A stretch of DNA of 64,000 bases from DASQFI01 sp035633215 (GTDB taxonomy: Bacteria > Acidobacteriota > Vicinamibacteria > Vicinamibacterales > SCN-69-37). The position numbers and the translations under genes are program-made. The notes below the pieces were generated by a model. It searched no databases, was not told the DNA's origin, and saw only the letters and a program-made list of their open reading frames with translations. The stretch covers positions 102,196 through 166,195 of the forward strand of contig DASQFI010000016.1 in NCBI GenBank assembly GCA_035633215.1, given 5' to 3'. Below are positions 26,441 through 34,736 of this stretch, piece by piece (position 1 is the first letter of the stretch; each line of letters starts with the position of its first letter).

Positions 26441-26464
26441 GGGACGGGGCGAACCCCCGTCCCC
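26440..26464. repeat. Short palindrome GGGGACGGGG-CGAAC-CCCCGTCCCC at cotH 3' end
   Basis: The 10-bp arms are perfect around a 5-nt loop. It starts in the cotH stop codon and could act as a terminator hairpin, though no U-run follows. The arm sequence matches the tip of the inverted repeat inside cotH, so it may be a half-unit of the same family. Confidence 0.75.
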
Positions 26465-26507
26465 GCATTGACCTCCGGCGCTGCCCTGCGTTTAACTGAC
26501 GCGGCGC

Positions 26508-28712
26508 ATGCTCCATCTCGGCATCTTTCTCATCACATTCTCCGGCCTGGTCTTCGAAGTCGGCCTCACCCGCATCTACTCGGCGACGATCTGGTACCAC
26601 TTCACGTTCGTCATCGTCTCGGTGGCGCTGCTCGGCTGGGGACTCGGCGGGTTCGTACTGCACCTGCTGAAGCGGCGCGTCCAGTCGTCGATCGATCGCG
26701 CGGCGTGGTTCACGCTGGGCTACGCGATCTCGATCCCGCTCTGCCTGGCGCTCATCGTGCGCTTTCCGTTCACGCCGGAGCGGTTCGCGATGTACTTCAT
26801 CGCGCCGCTGGTGCCGTTTCTCCTGGCGGGGATGGCGCTCGCGATGGTGTTCGACCTGCGCCGCGAGACCGCCGGCTCGCTCTACTTCGCGGACCTGGCC
26901 GGCGCGTCGCTCGGCGCTGGCGTCGTCACGCTGCTCTTGCAGTCGCTCGGCGGTGAGGCCGCGCTGCTCGTCGCCGCCGTCGCGCCGTTCGTCGCGGCCT
27001 GGTGCCTGTCACGCCGTCCGGTCGTGCGGCTCACCGCGGCCGCCGGCGCGGTCCTGATCGCGGCGCTCGCCGTCTCGAACGAGTCCACCGGCCTGTTCCG
27101 CATCCGGCCCGGCACCTGGAAGGCCATGCACCGGCAGATGGAGGAGCTGCCGAACGCGCGCGTCGCGCACACCGGCTGGAACGCGTACTCGCGCATCGAC
27201 GCCGTCGAGGGCTTCCCCGCACCGAACCTCGCGCGCCTGTACATCGATGCCGACGCCTGGACGAGCGCGCATCAGTGGGATGGCCGCCTCGAGAGCGTCG
27301 CCAATCTTCGTGAGACCTTCCGGGCCCTCCCGTTTCGCCTCACGCCCGGCGGCGAGACGTTGATCATCGGACCCGGCGGCGGCGCCGACGTGTTGGCCGC
27401 CCTCGCGTCCGGCAGCCGGCGCGTGACGGCGGTCGAGCTCAATCCGCTGATGATCCGGTTCGTTCGCGAGTACGGCCCGCGCGCCGGCAACATCTACAAC
27501 CGGCCCGACGTCGAGGTCGTGCTGAGCGAGGGGCGCAATTTCATCAGCCGGACCGATCGACGATTCGACGTCATCTTTCTCGGGTTCGTGGACACGTGGG
27601 CGTCGGTGAATTCAGGCGGGTTGTCGCTTTCGGAGAACTACCTCTACACGACCGAGGCGTTCCGGGCGTACTACGACCATCTGACCGACGATGGGGTGAT
27701 GGTGATCTTGAGATGGCCGACGGACACGCCGCGGCTCGTGTCGAATGCCGTCGCGCTCCTGGGCGTCGAGGAGGCGGCCAAGCGTATCGTCGCCCTCACG
27801 GAGCGACGCGATGGCGTGCGCGACAACGAGGCGCAGATGCTGTTCATGCTGCGCAAGCGTCCGTTCACGGAGGCCGAGACGTCGACGATTGCGAACGACT
27901 GGACGCTCGCGCGCCCGATGCTGGTGCCCGGCCGGCACGCCGAGGCGCCATACGCCGATCTCTTTGCCGGCCGCAAGACGCTGGACCAGTACATCGAGGA
28001 GTCGCCCCGGCGCGTGGGTCCGGTCTTCGACGACAGCCCGTTTTACTTCGCCGTGGAGCGGCCCTGGGGCATGGCGACGCGCATCGCGCGCGCGCTCCTC
28101 ACCGTCGTCGTCCCTGTCGTCATCCTGCTCGCGCTGTTCGTGGTGCTCGGCAAACCCCGCGGACAACCGGTGGGCGCGTATGCGGCGTCGGTCGGCTACT
28201 TCGCGTGTCTCGGGCTCGGCTTCATCACGGTCGAGCTGGTGCTGCTGCAGCACCTCACGCTGTTGCTCGGCCACCCGATTTTCACCCTGTCGATCCTGCT
28301 CTTCGCGCTGCTCCTCGCCGGCGGCGTCGGCAGCTCGATGAGCCGGTTCGTCCGGGGCCGGCGCGCCTGTCTCACGGTCGCGGCGCTGGGGGTGATTTGG
28401 GCTCTGGTGCTGCCGCGTGTCGTGCCGATGCTCCTGCCGTTGTCGCTCTCGGCACGCGTCGCGATCGCCATCGTGATCATTTTGCCGATCGGACTGGCGA
28501 TGGGGATCCCGTTCCCTCGGGGTCTGCGGCGCGCCGGTCAGGGCGCGCTCCCGCCGCCGCCGTTCTACTGGGGCTTGAACGGCGTGATGTCGGTCCTGGG
28601 CTCGGTCGGGACGGTCGCGCTCGCGCTGATGGTTGGGTTTCAGGCGGCGATGCTCGCCGGCAGCGGCTGTTATGCGCTCGCCGCGGCGTTGGCCTGGGTG
28701 GTGGACGAGTAG
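26508..28712 (+). CDS. Spermidine-synthase-like methyltransferase with N- and C-terminal membrane domains
   Basis: This is a 734-residue polytopic protein. The N-terminal hydrophobic region (about 1-195) begins MLHLGIFLITFSGLVFEVGL. A central SAM-binding, spermidine-synthase-fold domain (about 270-430) has TLIIGPGGGADVLAAL, VTAVELNP and RFDVIFLGFVD. A second membrane region (about 525-730) follows. This resembles fused membrane and spermidine-synthase-like proteins of unknown substrate. Polyamine synthesis is not established. It follows cotH in the same orientation. Confidence 0.87.
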   Translation: MLHLGIFLITFSGLVFEVGLTRIYSATIWYHFTFVIVSVALLGWGLGGFVLHLLKRRVQSSIDRAAWFTLGYAISIPLCLALIVRFPFTPERFAMYFIAPLVPFLLAGMALAMVFDLRRETAGSLYFADLAGASLGAGVVTLLLQSLGGEAALLVAAVAPFVAAWCLSRRPVVRLTAAAGAVLIAALAVSNESTGLFRIRPGTWKAMHRQMEELPNARVAHTGWNAYSRIDAVEGFPAPNLARLYIDADAWTSAHQWDGRLESVANLRETFRALPFRLTPGGETLIIGPGGGADVLAALASGSRRVTAVELNPLMIRFVREYGPRAGNIYNRPDVEVVLSEGRNFISRTDRRFDVIFLGFVDTWASVNSGGLSLSENYLYTTEAFRAYYDHLTDDGVMVILRWPTDTPRLVSNAVALLGVEEAAKRIVALTERRDGVRDNEAQMLFMLRKRPFTEAETSTIANDWTLARPMLVPGRHAEAPYADLFAGRKTLDQYIEESPRRVGPVFDDSPFYFAVERPWGMATRIARALLTVVVPVVILLALFVVLGKPRGQPVGAYAASVGYFACLGLGFITVELVLLQHLTLLLGHPIFTLSILLFALLLAGGVGSSMSRFVRGRRACLTVAALGVIWALVLPRVVPMLLPLSLSARVAIAIVIILPIGLAMGIPFPRGLRRAGQGALPPPPFYWGLNGVMSVLGSVGTVALALMVGFQAAMLAGSGCYALAAALAWVVDE

Positions 28713-28716
28713 TTTT

Positions 28717-28822
28717 TGCAACATTCGGCAACAGCCGGATCGCAATTTTTTCAACCCCGCGCTCGAATCTCCCGGGTTTCAGGGTCTGGTCCGCGGATCG
28801 GGCCTTGCACGAATCGCGCGGC
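28717..28822 (+). promoter_or_regulatory. Conserved leader shared with the second Cys-cluster gene
   Basis: TTTTTGCAACA near 28713-28723 and GGATCGGGCCTTGCAC at 28795-28810 have counterparts upstream of the paralog at 52043-52150. TTGCAC ends 12 bp before ATG 28823, and the spacing is identical in the paralog. The GG-N10-GC pattern resembles a sigma-54 site, but this is unproven. Confidence 0.45.
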
Positions 28823-30370
28823 ATGGATGACGCCGAATTCGACGGGATCATCGCCCGCGCGGCGGACCCGAACCTCATCCCCGGCATCTACAACTACTGC
28901 GACCGCCGGTGCGAGCGGTGCGCCTTTACGGAACGGTGCCTACAGTTCCTGGAGCGGCGACGCGAGCAGACGGCAGCCGGAGACGACCAGACCTCGTTCG
29001 GCCGGGTGGTGGCGCAATCGCTCGAGCGCAGCCTCGACATGCTTCAGATCATCGGCCGCCGCCTGGGCGTGAACTTGATCAATGGTCCTGAACCCGAGCC
29101 TGTCGCCGATTGGGCGCCGGAGTCGATCGGTGCCGAGCCCAACCAGCAGGACGCCGAGGCCGGCGCCGATCCGCTGGTCGTGAGCGCGCGGGAATACGCC
29201 ACCACGACCTGGCCCATCCTTCGCGCCCTGCGGCCCATTCTCGAGGCGCGGGGCGAGCGGTCACTCCTCGAGGCGATGGACACGCTCGAAGCGTCCTGCA
29301 CCAACATCTCGGCCAAGGTCTTCCGGGCGGTTTGGAACACCGCCGAGGCCGACTTCGACCCGTCCGAAGTGCAGAACGACGCGAATGGCTCGGCCAAGAT
29401 CGCCAAGTTGATGATCGAGGAGGCGCGTCAGTCGTGGCGGACCCTGATGGAACCGGGCCAGGCCACGTCCGACGGCGTGCCGGCGCGGCTCGTCAGGCTG
29501 CTCGACGATCTGGATGCGGCCATCCGCGCCCGTTTCCCTGACGCCATGGCCTTCGTCCGGCCAGGGTTCGACACAGGGGTCCCGGCAGTCTTGGGCCTAC
29601 GGTTTTCACCAGCGGTTGGGGTATCTTGTCCCCGCATGGCGGGACACCCGGTATTTGACCGACGAGAAACCCGCAGTTTTGCCCGCGAAATCAAGTTCCT
29701 CGTCCCGGCCGAAATGGGCCTCCAGATTCAGGAATGGGCCCGACAGGCGCTCGAACCCGACCCCAGCGGCAAGGGCCCGACTGGAGATCAGTACGCGACC
29801 ACAAGCCTTTATTACGAGACCCCCGGGTTCGACGTCTTCCATCAGAAGGAGTCGTACGGGCGCGCGAAGTACCGAATTCGGCGCTACGGGATGGACCCGT
29901 ACATCTTTCTCGAGCGCAAGTTCCGCACCGACCGGCTGCTGGCCAAACGCCGAACGTCCGTGCCGCTCGAAGGCCTCGAGCGGCTGGGCGACGAAAGCGC
30001 CGATTCGAGCTGGCCGGGCTACTGGTTCCATCGCCGCATCCTGAAGCGCGCCTTGAAGCCGCTCGTCCAGGTTTCCTACGAGCGAACGGCCCGCCTCGGG
30101 GATTCGCCGACCGGTCCGATCCGGCTCACGATCGACACGAACCTGCGGGTGCTGCCGCTGCCCGACCGCGCGTTTCTCCCCGGCGTCGGGCTGCCGCTGG
30201 TGGAGAGCCAGTCGATCCTCGAGCTCAAATACGTCCAGGATCTTCCGGTGCTCTTCAAAGAGCTCGTCGAGCGCTATGCCATCAGCCCCGGCCGTGTGTC
30301 CAAGTACCGGCTTGGCCTCGGCGCGCTCGATTACTCTCCAGCGCTGCGACCGGACACGTCGCATGCCTGA
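28823..30370 (+). CDS. Cys-cluster protein fused in frame to a VTC polyphosphate polymerase domain
   Basis: One open frame of 515 residues runs from ATG 28823. The N-terminal part has the Cys cluster IYNYCDRRCERCAFTERC (about residues 21-38; C-x3-C-x2-C-x5-C). A helical region to about 255 follows, ending AMAFVRPGFD. The paralog at 52151 ends at this same point. After a short linker, MAGHPVFDRRETRSFAREIKFLV (from 29637) opens a second VTC-like domain with TSLYYETPGFDVF, KYRIRRYG, FLERKFRTDRLLAKRR and RVSKYRLG. A separate start at 29637 lacks a clear ribosome-binding site. The cluster could bind Fe-S or Zn. Confidence 0.8.
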   Translation: MDDAEFDGIIARAADPNLIPGIYNYCDRRCERCAFTERCLQFLERRREQTAAGDDQTSFGRVVAQSLERSLDMLQIIGRRLGVNLINGPEPEPVADWAPESIGAEPNQQDAEAGADPLVVSAREYATTTWPILRALRPILEARGERSLLEAMDTLEASCTNISAKVFRAVWNTAEADFDPSEVQNDANGSAKIAKLMIEEARQSWRTLMEPGQATSDGVPARLVRLLDDLDAAIRARFPDAMAFVRPGFDTGVPAVLGLRFSPAVGVSCPRMAGHPVFDRRETRSFAREIKFLVPAEMGLQIQEWARQALEPDPSGKGPTGDQYATTSLYYETPGFDVFHQKESYGRAKYRIRRYGMDPYIFLERKFRTDRLLAKRRTSVPLEGLERLGDESADSSWPGYWFHRRILKRALKPLVQVSYERTARLGDSPTGPIRLTIDTNLRVLPLPDRAFLPGVGLPLVESQSILELKYVQDLPVLFKELVERYAISPGRVSKYRLGLGALDYSPALRPDTSHA

Positions 30371-31046
30371 TTTCCTGAAGTCGGTAGCCAGCGAGCAGCA
30401 GCTGCCGCTCGTGACGATCGTGATCCGGCTGGTCGCCGCCGCGATCCTCGGCGGCGCGGTCGCAGGCGTCTATCGGATCACGAGACCCGGGAGCACGGTG
30501 ACGCAGGCGTTTCTGCGCACGCTCGTGCTCCTATCAATCCTGATTGCGATGGTGACGCAGGTCATCGGCGACAACATCGCGCTGGCGTTCAGCCTGGTTG
30601 GCGCGCTGTCGATCGTGCGCTTCCGGACCGTGGTGCGAGACACCGAGGACACGGCGTTCGTCATTTTCGCGGTGGCGACCGGTATGGCCGCCGGCGCGAG
30701 TAAGCCCGGCCTCGCACTCGCCGGGCTCGTGGTGGTCACCATCACCGCTATCGTCATGCGCAGCCGGCCCGCGCGCACCCCGGACGCGTTGGCTTGGTTT
30801 CAGCTCAGCGTCAGAGTGGGCCTCGGACACGACGCCGAGGCGCTCATCGGCGGCACGATCGACAAGTTCGTGAGCGACCGGCGCGTGATGTCGATGGCGA
30901 CCGCGCGGCAGGGCATGTCGATCGACATCACCTACGAGACCCGGCTGCGAAAGGACAGCGTCCCTGACGACCTCGTCAAGGCGCTCAACCGCATCGAAGG
31001 CATTCAGAGCGTCGAGCTCCAGCGCCGCGCGGAAGTAGACGGCTGA
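30363..31046 (+). CDS. DUF4956-family membrane protein
   Basis: The ATG at 30363 overlaps the VTC fusion stop by 8 bp, so the genes are translationally coupled. The protein has 227 residues with about four membrane segments (LVTIVIRLVAAAILGGAVAG, LLSILIAMVTQVIGDNIALAF, FVIFAVATGMAAG, LAGLVVVTITAIVM). A soluble C-terminal domain of about 80 residues follows. The motif ALSIVRFRTVVRDTEDTAFV is typical of DUF4956. These proteins recur next to VTC and CotH genes. The role is unknown; a membrane partner of the polymerase is an inference. Confidence 0.87.
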   Translation: MPDFLKSVASEQQLPLVTIVIRLVAAAILGGAVAGVYRITRPGSTVTQAFLRTLVLLSILIAMVTQVIGDNIALAFSLVGALSIVRFRTVVRDTEDTAFVIFAVATGMAAGASKPGLALAGLVVVTITAIVMRSRPARTPDALAWFQLSVRVGLGHDAEALIGGTIDKFVSDRRVMSMATARQGMSIDITYETRLRKDSVPDDLVKALNRIEGIQSVELQRRAEVDG

Positions 31047-31076
31047 GTCAGGCGCTCCCTTTGGCCTCCAAGATGA

Positions 31077-32372
31077 CTATCGTTCAAGGCGGCGGCCCGC
31101 GACCCAGACCGATTCGATCGTTCGCGTCTGCTTGATGTCGGCGAGCGGGTCGCCCGTGAGGACGACGAAGTCTGCCCAGTGGCCGGGGCGGAGGAACCCG
31201 ATGTTGGAGAGTTTCGAGCACTGCGCGGCGCCGCCGGTGGCCATCGCCAGGATCGCGGCGGGACGCAGGCCGGCGCGCGCGACGAGCTCGAGCTCGAGGT
31301 GCTCGAAGTATCCCTGGAATCGCGCCGGCGGGCCGGTGTCCGTGCCGGAGGCGAGCGGCACGCCGGCGTCGTGCAGGCGTTTCACGTTCGCGATCGCGAC
31401 CTCGAGCGCGGCCTTGTAGCGCTGCGCGCTCTTGCTCTCCTTCATTTGCGCCTGCCGCTTGGGGTCGCGCAGCGCGTCGAGCACGGCCGGATCGGCGGAC
31501 TTGAGGAAAAACGGATCCTTGAAGAAGTCGGGCTCGGTTTCGTAGACGAACGTCGACACCTCGCGCGTGAGCGTCGGGCAGACGCAGACATTGCGCTCCT
31601 TCAGCAATCCGATCAGCTCGGCGTCCACGGGCAGATCGCGGACACTGTGCGCGATGAAGGCGGCACCGGCGCGCACGAGCGCTTTGGCATCCTCCAGATA
31701 AAAGACATGGGCGGCGACGCGCAGGTTGTGCGTCCTGGCCTGCTCGATGACGGCGCGCGCGACCTCGAGCGGCATCTTCGTCGCGCTGCCGAGGTTGTCG
31801 TCGACGCGAATCTTGATGATGTCGGGCTTCATCGCCGCGACACGATCGACTTCCTTCCGCGCGGCCTCCGGCGTCGCCGCCGTGATCACCGGGCCAGCGA
31901 CGAAGATCCGCGCGCGGTCGAGTCCGGGCTGCTCCTGCCGGTCGCGAAGCGCGAACCCGGCCGGCCCGTCGCCCCCGAGGCTCACCACCGTCGTCACGCC
32001 ATAACTGGCATACCGTCGCAGCTGCGCGACGAGGGTCCCCTCGGTATAGAACTGCGCGCCGGCTTGGAGCCCCTGCGTGTCGCCCACATGTCCGTGCGCG
32101 TTCACGAGTCCGGGGATGATGGTCCGGCCGGCAAGATCGATCGATTCGGCGTTCATCGGCACGACCGTGCCGGCCACCGAGACGATCTTGCCGTCGCGGA
32201 CGACGAGGGCGCCCTTTGCGGAGATGACGCGGCCGTCGCCGTCGATCAGTCTGGCGTTGCGAAAGATCTGGGCGCGTCCGGCGGGCGCGCCCTGACGCTC
32301 AGGGGTCTGCGCGACGGCCGCAACGCCGAGCGCCAGGGCGGCCGCGAGTGCGACAGCTGGGACGACGGTCAT
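31077..32372 (-). CDS. Imidazolonepropionase-like amidohydrolase (secreted)
   Basis: The protein has 431 residues with a signal peptide (MTVVPAVALAAALALGVAAVAQT). Metal-dependent amidohydrolase motifs are IIPGLVNAHGHVG (HxH), IIKIRVDD, AAHVFYLEDAKALVRAG, FIAHSVRD and GTDTGPPARFQGYFEHLELELV. It ends with the beta-sandwich strand ADFVVLTGDPLADIKQT. The substrate is unknown, and prolidase-like or carnosinase-like activity is possible. It begins directly after the peroxiredoxin stop, so they are cotranscribed. Confidence 0.9.
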   Translation of the reverse strand: MTVVPAVALAAALALGVAAVAQTPERQGAPAGRAQIFRNARLIDGDGRVISAKGALVVRDGKIVSVAGTVVPMNAESIDLAGRTIIPGLVNAHGHVGDTQGLQAGAQFYTEGTLVAQLRRYASYGVTTVVSLGGDGPAGFALRDRQEQPGLDRARIFVAGPVITAATPEAARKEVDRVAAMKPDIIKIRVDDNLGSATKMPLEVARAVIEQARTHNLRVAAHVFYLEDAKALVRAGAAFIAHSVRDLPVDAELIGLLKERNVCVCPTLTREVSTFVYETEPDFFKDPFFLKSADPAVLDALRDPKRQAQMKESKSAQRYKAALEVAIANVKRLHDAGVPLASGTDTGPPARFQGYFEHLELELVARAGLRPAAILAMATGGAAQCSKLSNIGFLRPGHWADFVVLTGDPLADIKQTRTIESVWVAGRRLER

Positions 32373-33032
32373 CTACTTCGGCTGCGGGACGATGCGGATG
32401 TACGGTCGCGGCGATTTCCAGCCGTCGGGATAGGTCTTCTTTGCGTCTTCGTCCGACACCGATCCGGCAATAATCACATCGTCGCCCTGCTTCCAGTTGA
32501 CCGGCGTCGCGACCTTGTGCTTCGCCGTGAGCTGGAGCGAGTCGAGGACGCGCAGGACCTCATCGAAGTTCCGGCCGGTGGTCATCGGATAGGCGATCAT
32601 CAGCTTGATCTTCTTGTCCGGGCCGATCACGAACACGTTGCGCACGGTCTGGTTGTCAGCGGGCGTGCGACCTTCGCACGTGCCGACGAGATCGGCGGGC
32701 AGCATGCCGTAAAGTTTGGAGATCGAGAGGTCCGTGTCGCCGATCATCGGATAGTTCGGCGCGTAGCCCTGGGTCTCCTTGATGTCGTTCGACCACTTCT
32801 TGTGGTTCTCGACCGCGTCCACGCTGAGACCGATGACCTTCGTGTTTCGCTTGTCGAACTCCGGTTTGAGTTTCGCCATGTACCCCAGCTCGGTCGTGCA
32901 CACCGGGGTGAAGTCCTTCGGATGCGAGAAGAGGACGGCCCACGAGTCGCCAATCCAGTCATGGAATTTGATGCGGCCTTCGGTGGTCTCGGCCTCGAAG
33001 TCTGGTGCGGTTCCTGCAATCTGAAGCGCCAT
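32373..33032 (-). CDS. 1-Cys (Prx6-type) peroxiredoxin
   Basis: ATG 33032 is chosen because GGAGG lies at the proper distance upstream (33041-33045); a longer ORF from 33065 lacks this. The 219-residue protein has the peroxidatic Cys45 in FSHPKDFTPVCTTE. The Prx6-type C-terminal part includes VNWKQGDDVIIAGSVSDEDAKKTYPDG. It would reduce peroxides and lipid hydroperoxides in the cytosol. It is adjacent to, and probably cotranscribed with, the amidohydrolase. Confidence 0.95.
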   Translation of the reverse strand: MALQIAGTAPDFEAETTEGRIKFHDWIGDSWAVLFSHPKDFTPVCTTELGYMAKLKPEFDKRNTKVIGLSVDAVENHKKWSNDIKETQGYAPNYPMIGDTDLSISKLYGMLPADLVGTCEGRTPADNQTVRNVFVIGPDKKIKLMIAYPMTTGRNFDEVLRVLDSLQLTAKHKVATPVNWKQGDDVIIAGSVSDEDAKKTYPDGWKSPRPYIRIVPQPK

Positions 33033-33072
33033 TGGTGTTGCCTCCAAAACCATAGAACCTATCACGTCCGCC

Positions 33073-34728
33073 TTATCTGGGAACTACAGCGTCGAGCGGC
33101 CGGAAGTTGACGTCGAGCATGCGCAGGCGCTCGAGATGCACCTCGAGCCTGACCTGGAAGTCGTCGAACGTTCGCAGCGCCAGCGGGGTCCAGGCGACTT
33201 CCGAGAGCGCGATCAGCCGGGGGAAGGCCATGTACTCGACCGACTTCGGGCCGGGCATGTATTCGGTCCAGAGCTGGCCTTGAACGCCGAGGATGTGCTT
33301 CTGGAACTGGGGTTCGAGCTCGGGCGGCATCGGCTCCCACCCGTGAACGCGGTCGAGCGGCAAGAAGCCGCCGATCGCGAGGGGCTCGCGCGCCTGCTCG
33401 CGCGTCTGGTAGTAGTCGAAGTACGTGTGGCTGGTGGGCGTCATCACGGCATCGTGCCCTGACCGGGCCGCAGCGATCGCGGGCTTGATGCCCTGCCAGC
33501 TCATGACGGTCGCATTGGGCGCGAGGCCGCCCTCGAGGATCTCGTCCCATCCGATCAGGCGACGCTTTCTCGCCGTGAGGAACGTGTCCATCTGGTGGAT
33601 GAACCAGCTCTGGAGCTCGTCGTCGTTCTTCAAGCCGAGCTCCGCGATGCGCGCCTGCACCTTCGCGCTCGCCTTCCACTGCGTCTTCACCGCTTCGTCG
33701 CCGCCAACGTGAATCCAGGGACCGGGAAAGAGCTCGAGCACTTCGGCAAGCACGTTCTGCATGAACGTGATCGTCGACGCGTCGGCGTTCAGCAGATACG
33801 GTGAAACGCCCCACGTCGTGCGGGGCTCGACCGGATCCGTCGTGCAGCCGAGCTCGGGGTAGGCCGAGAGAATCGCCTGGGAGTGGCCCGGCATTTCGAT
33901 TTCAGGGACGACGGTGATGAAGCGATCGGCGGCGTACGCCACGATCTCCCGAACGTCGTCATGCGTGTAGAACCCGCCGTGGCGTTTGCCGTCGAACTGC
34001 GCGCCTGGCGCGCTGCCGCGATCGTGGCCAACCAGCGTTTCCCTGCGCCAGGCCGCGACCTCGGTCAGCCGCGGGTATTTCCGGATCTCGAGACGCCAGC
34101 CCTGATCGTCCGTCAGGTGCCAGTGGAACCGGTTCATTTTGTGGAGCGCGAGGAGGTCGATGTATTTCTTGACGAACTCCTTCGGCTGAAAGTGACGCGC
34201 GACGTCGAGGTGCGCGCCGCGCCAGGAGAAGCGCGGCGAGTCCTCGGTCGTGACGGCCGGTACCTGCCAGCGCACGCCTTCGACCCGGCCTTCGCGAAAG
34301 ATCGCGGCCGGCAGCAGCTGCCGCAGGGTCTGCAGCCCGTAGAACGCGCCGGCCGGCGTCGCGGCGCGAATCGTGACCGCGCGCGGCGTGACCGCCAGCC
34401 GATACCCTTCCGTGCCGATCGTCTTCGCGAGTGCCGGCTGATGCCGCAGGGCGATGTGAGCCGCCGCCGGCGAGGCGCCCATGCGGACGGGCAGATCGAA
34501 GCCCGTGGCGGGCGCGAGCATCGACGCGAGTTGCCGGCCCTGCGCGCGAAGAGACGCGTCGACGACAATCGGCGTGGATCCCGTGAGCGTGAAGACGCCA
34601 GATCCGGCGGTCAGCGTCGTTGGCCGCGGAATGACGGCGACACTGACTTGCGCGTCAGGCGCCGGGAAGCCGAGCACGACGAGCAATGCGACAAGGCGGA
34701 CGGGAGTCACGGCGCCGGATGGTAGCAT
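33073..34728 (-). CDS. GH20 beta-N-acetylhexosaminidase
   Basis: The protein is 551 residues long; GTG 34710 is an alternative start. The N-terminal GH20b domain (about 30-160) precedes the TIM barrel, which begins RFSWRGAHLDVARHF. MNRFHWHLTDDQGWR and FITVVPEIEMPGHSQA follow, then the catalytic Asp344-Glu345 pair in HVGGDEAVK. A signal peptide is predicted. It removes terminal GlcNAc or GalNAc. Its start overlaps or abuts that of the divergent GH35 gene, leaving almost no promoter space. Confidence 0.94.
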   Translation of the reverse strand: MLPSGAVTPVRLVALLVVLGFPAPDAQVSVAVIPRPTTLTAGSGVFTLTGSTPIVVDASLRAQGRQLASMLAPATGFDLPVRMGASPAAAHIALRHQPALAKTIGTEGYRLAVTPRAVTIRAATPAGAFYGLQTLRQLLPAAIFREGRVEGVRWQVPAVTTEDSPRFSWRGAHLDVARHFQPKEFVKKYIDLLALHKMNRFHWHLTDDQGWRLEIRKYPRLTEVAAWRRETLVGHDRGSAPGAQFDGKRHGGFYTHDDVREIVAYAADRFITVVPEIEMPGHSQAILSAYPELGCTTDPVEPRTTWGVSPYLLNADASTITFMQNVLAEVLELFPGPWIHVGGDEAVKTQWKASAKVQARIAELGLKNDDELQSWFIHQMDTFLTARKRRLIGWDEILEGGLAPNATVMSWQGIKPAIAAARSGHDAVMTPTSHTYFDYYQTREQAREPLAIGGFLPLDRVHGWEPMPPELEPQFQKHILGVQGQLWTEYMPGPKSVEYMAFPRLIALSEVAWTPLALRTFDDFQVRLEVHLERLRMLDVNFRPLDAVVPR

Positions 34729-34736
34729 GCGGTGCC

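Noticed and set aside
28795..28810. Definite sigma-54 promoter before the Cys-cluster gene
   Set aside because: GG-N10-GC fits, but the -24 box TGGCAC is not matched, and no enhancer-binding protein gene is near. Kept only as a shared motif of unknown type.
27596..28822. Upstream extension of the Cys-VTC frame into the spermidine-synthase-like gene
   Set aside because: It is the shadow of another gene in a different frame with Arg/Gly-rich nonsense. The family start is ATG 28823.
31179..33110. 643-codon frame on the plus strand opposite the amidohydrolase and peroxiredoxin genes
   Set aside because: Antisense to two well-supported genes; composition is typical of a shadow frame.
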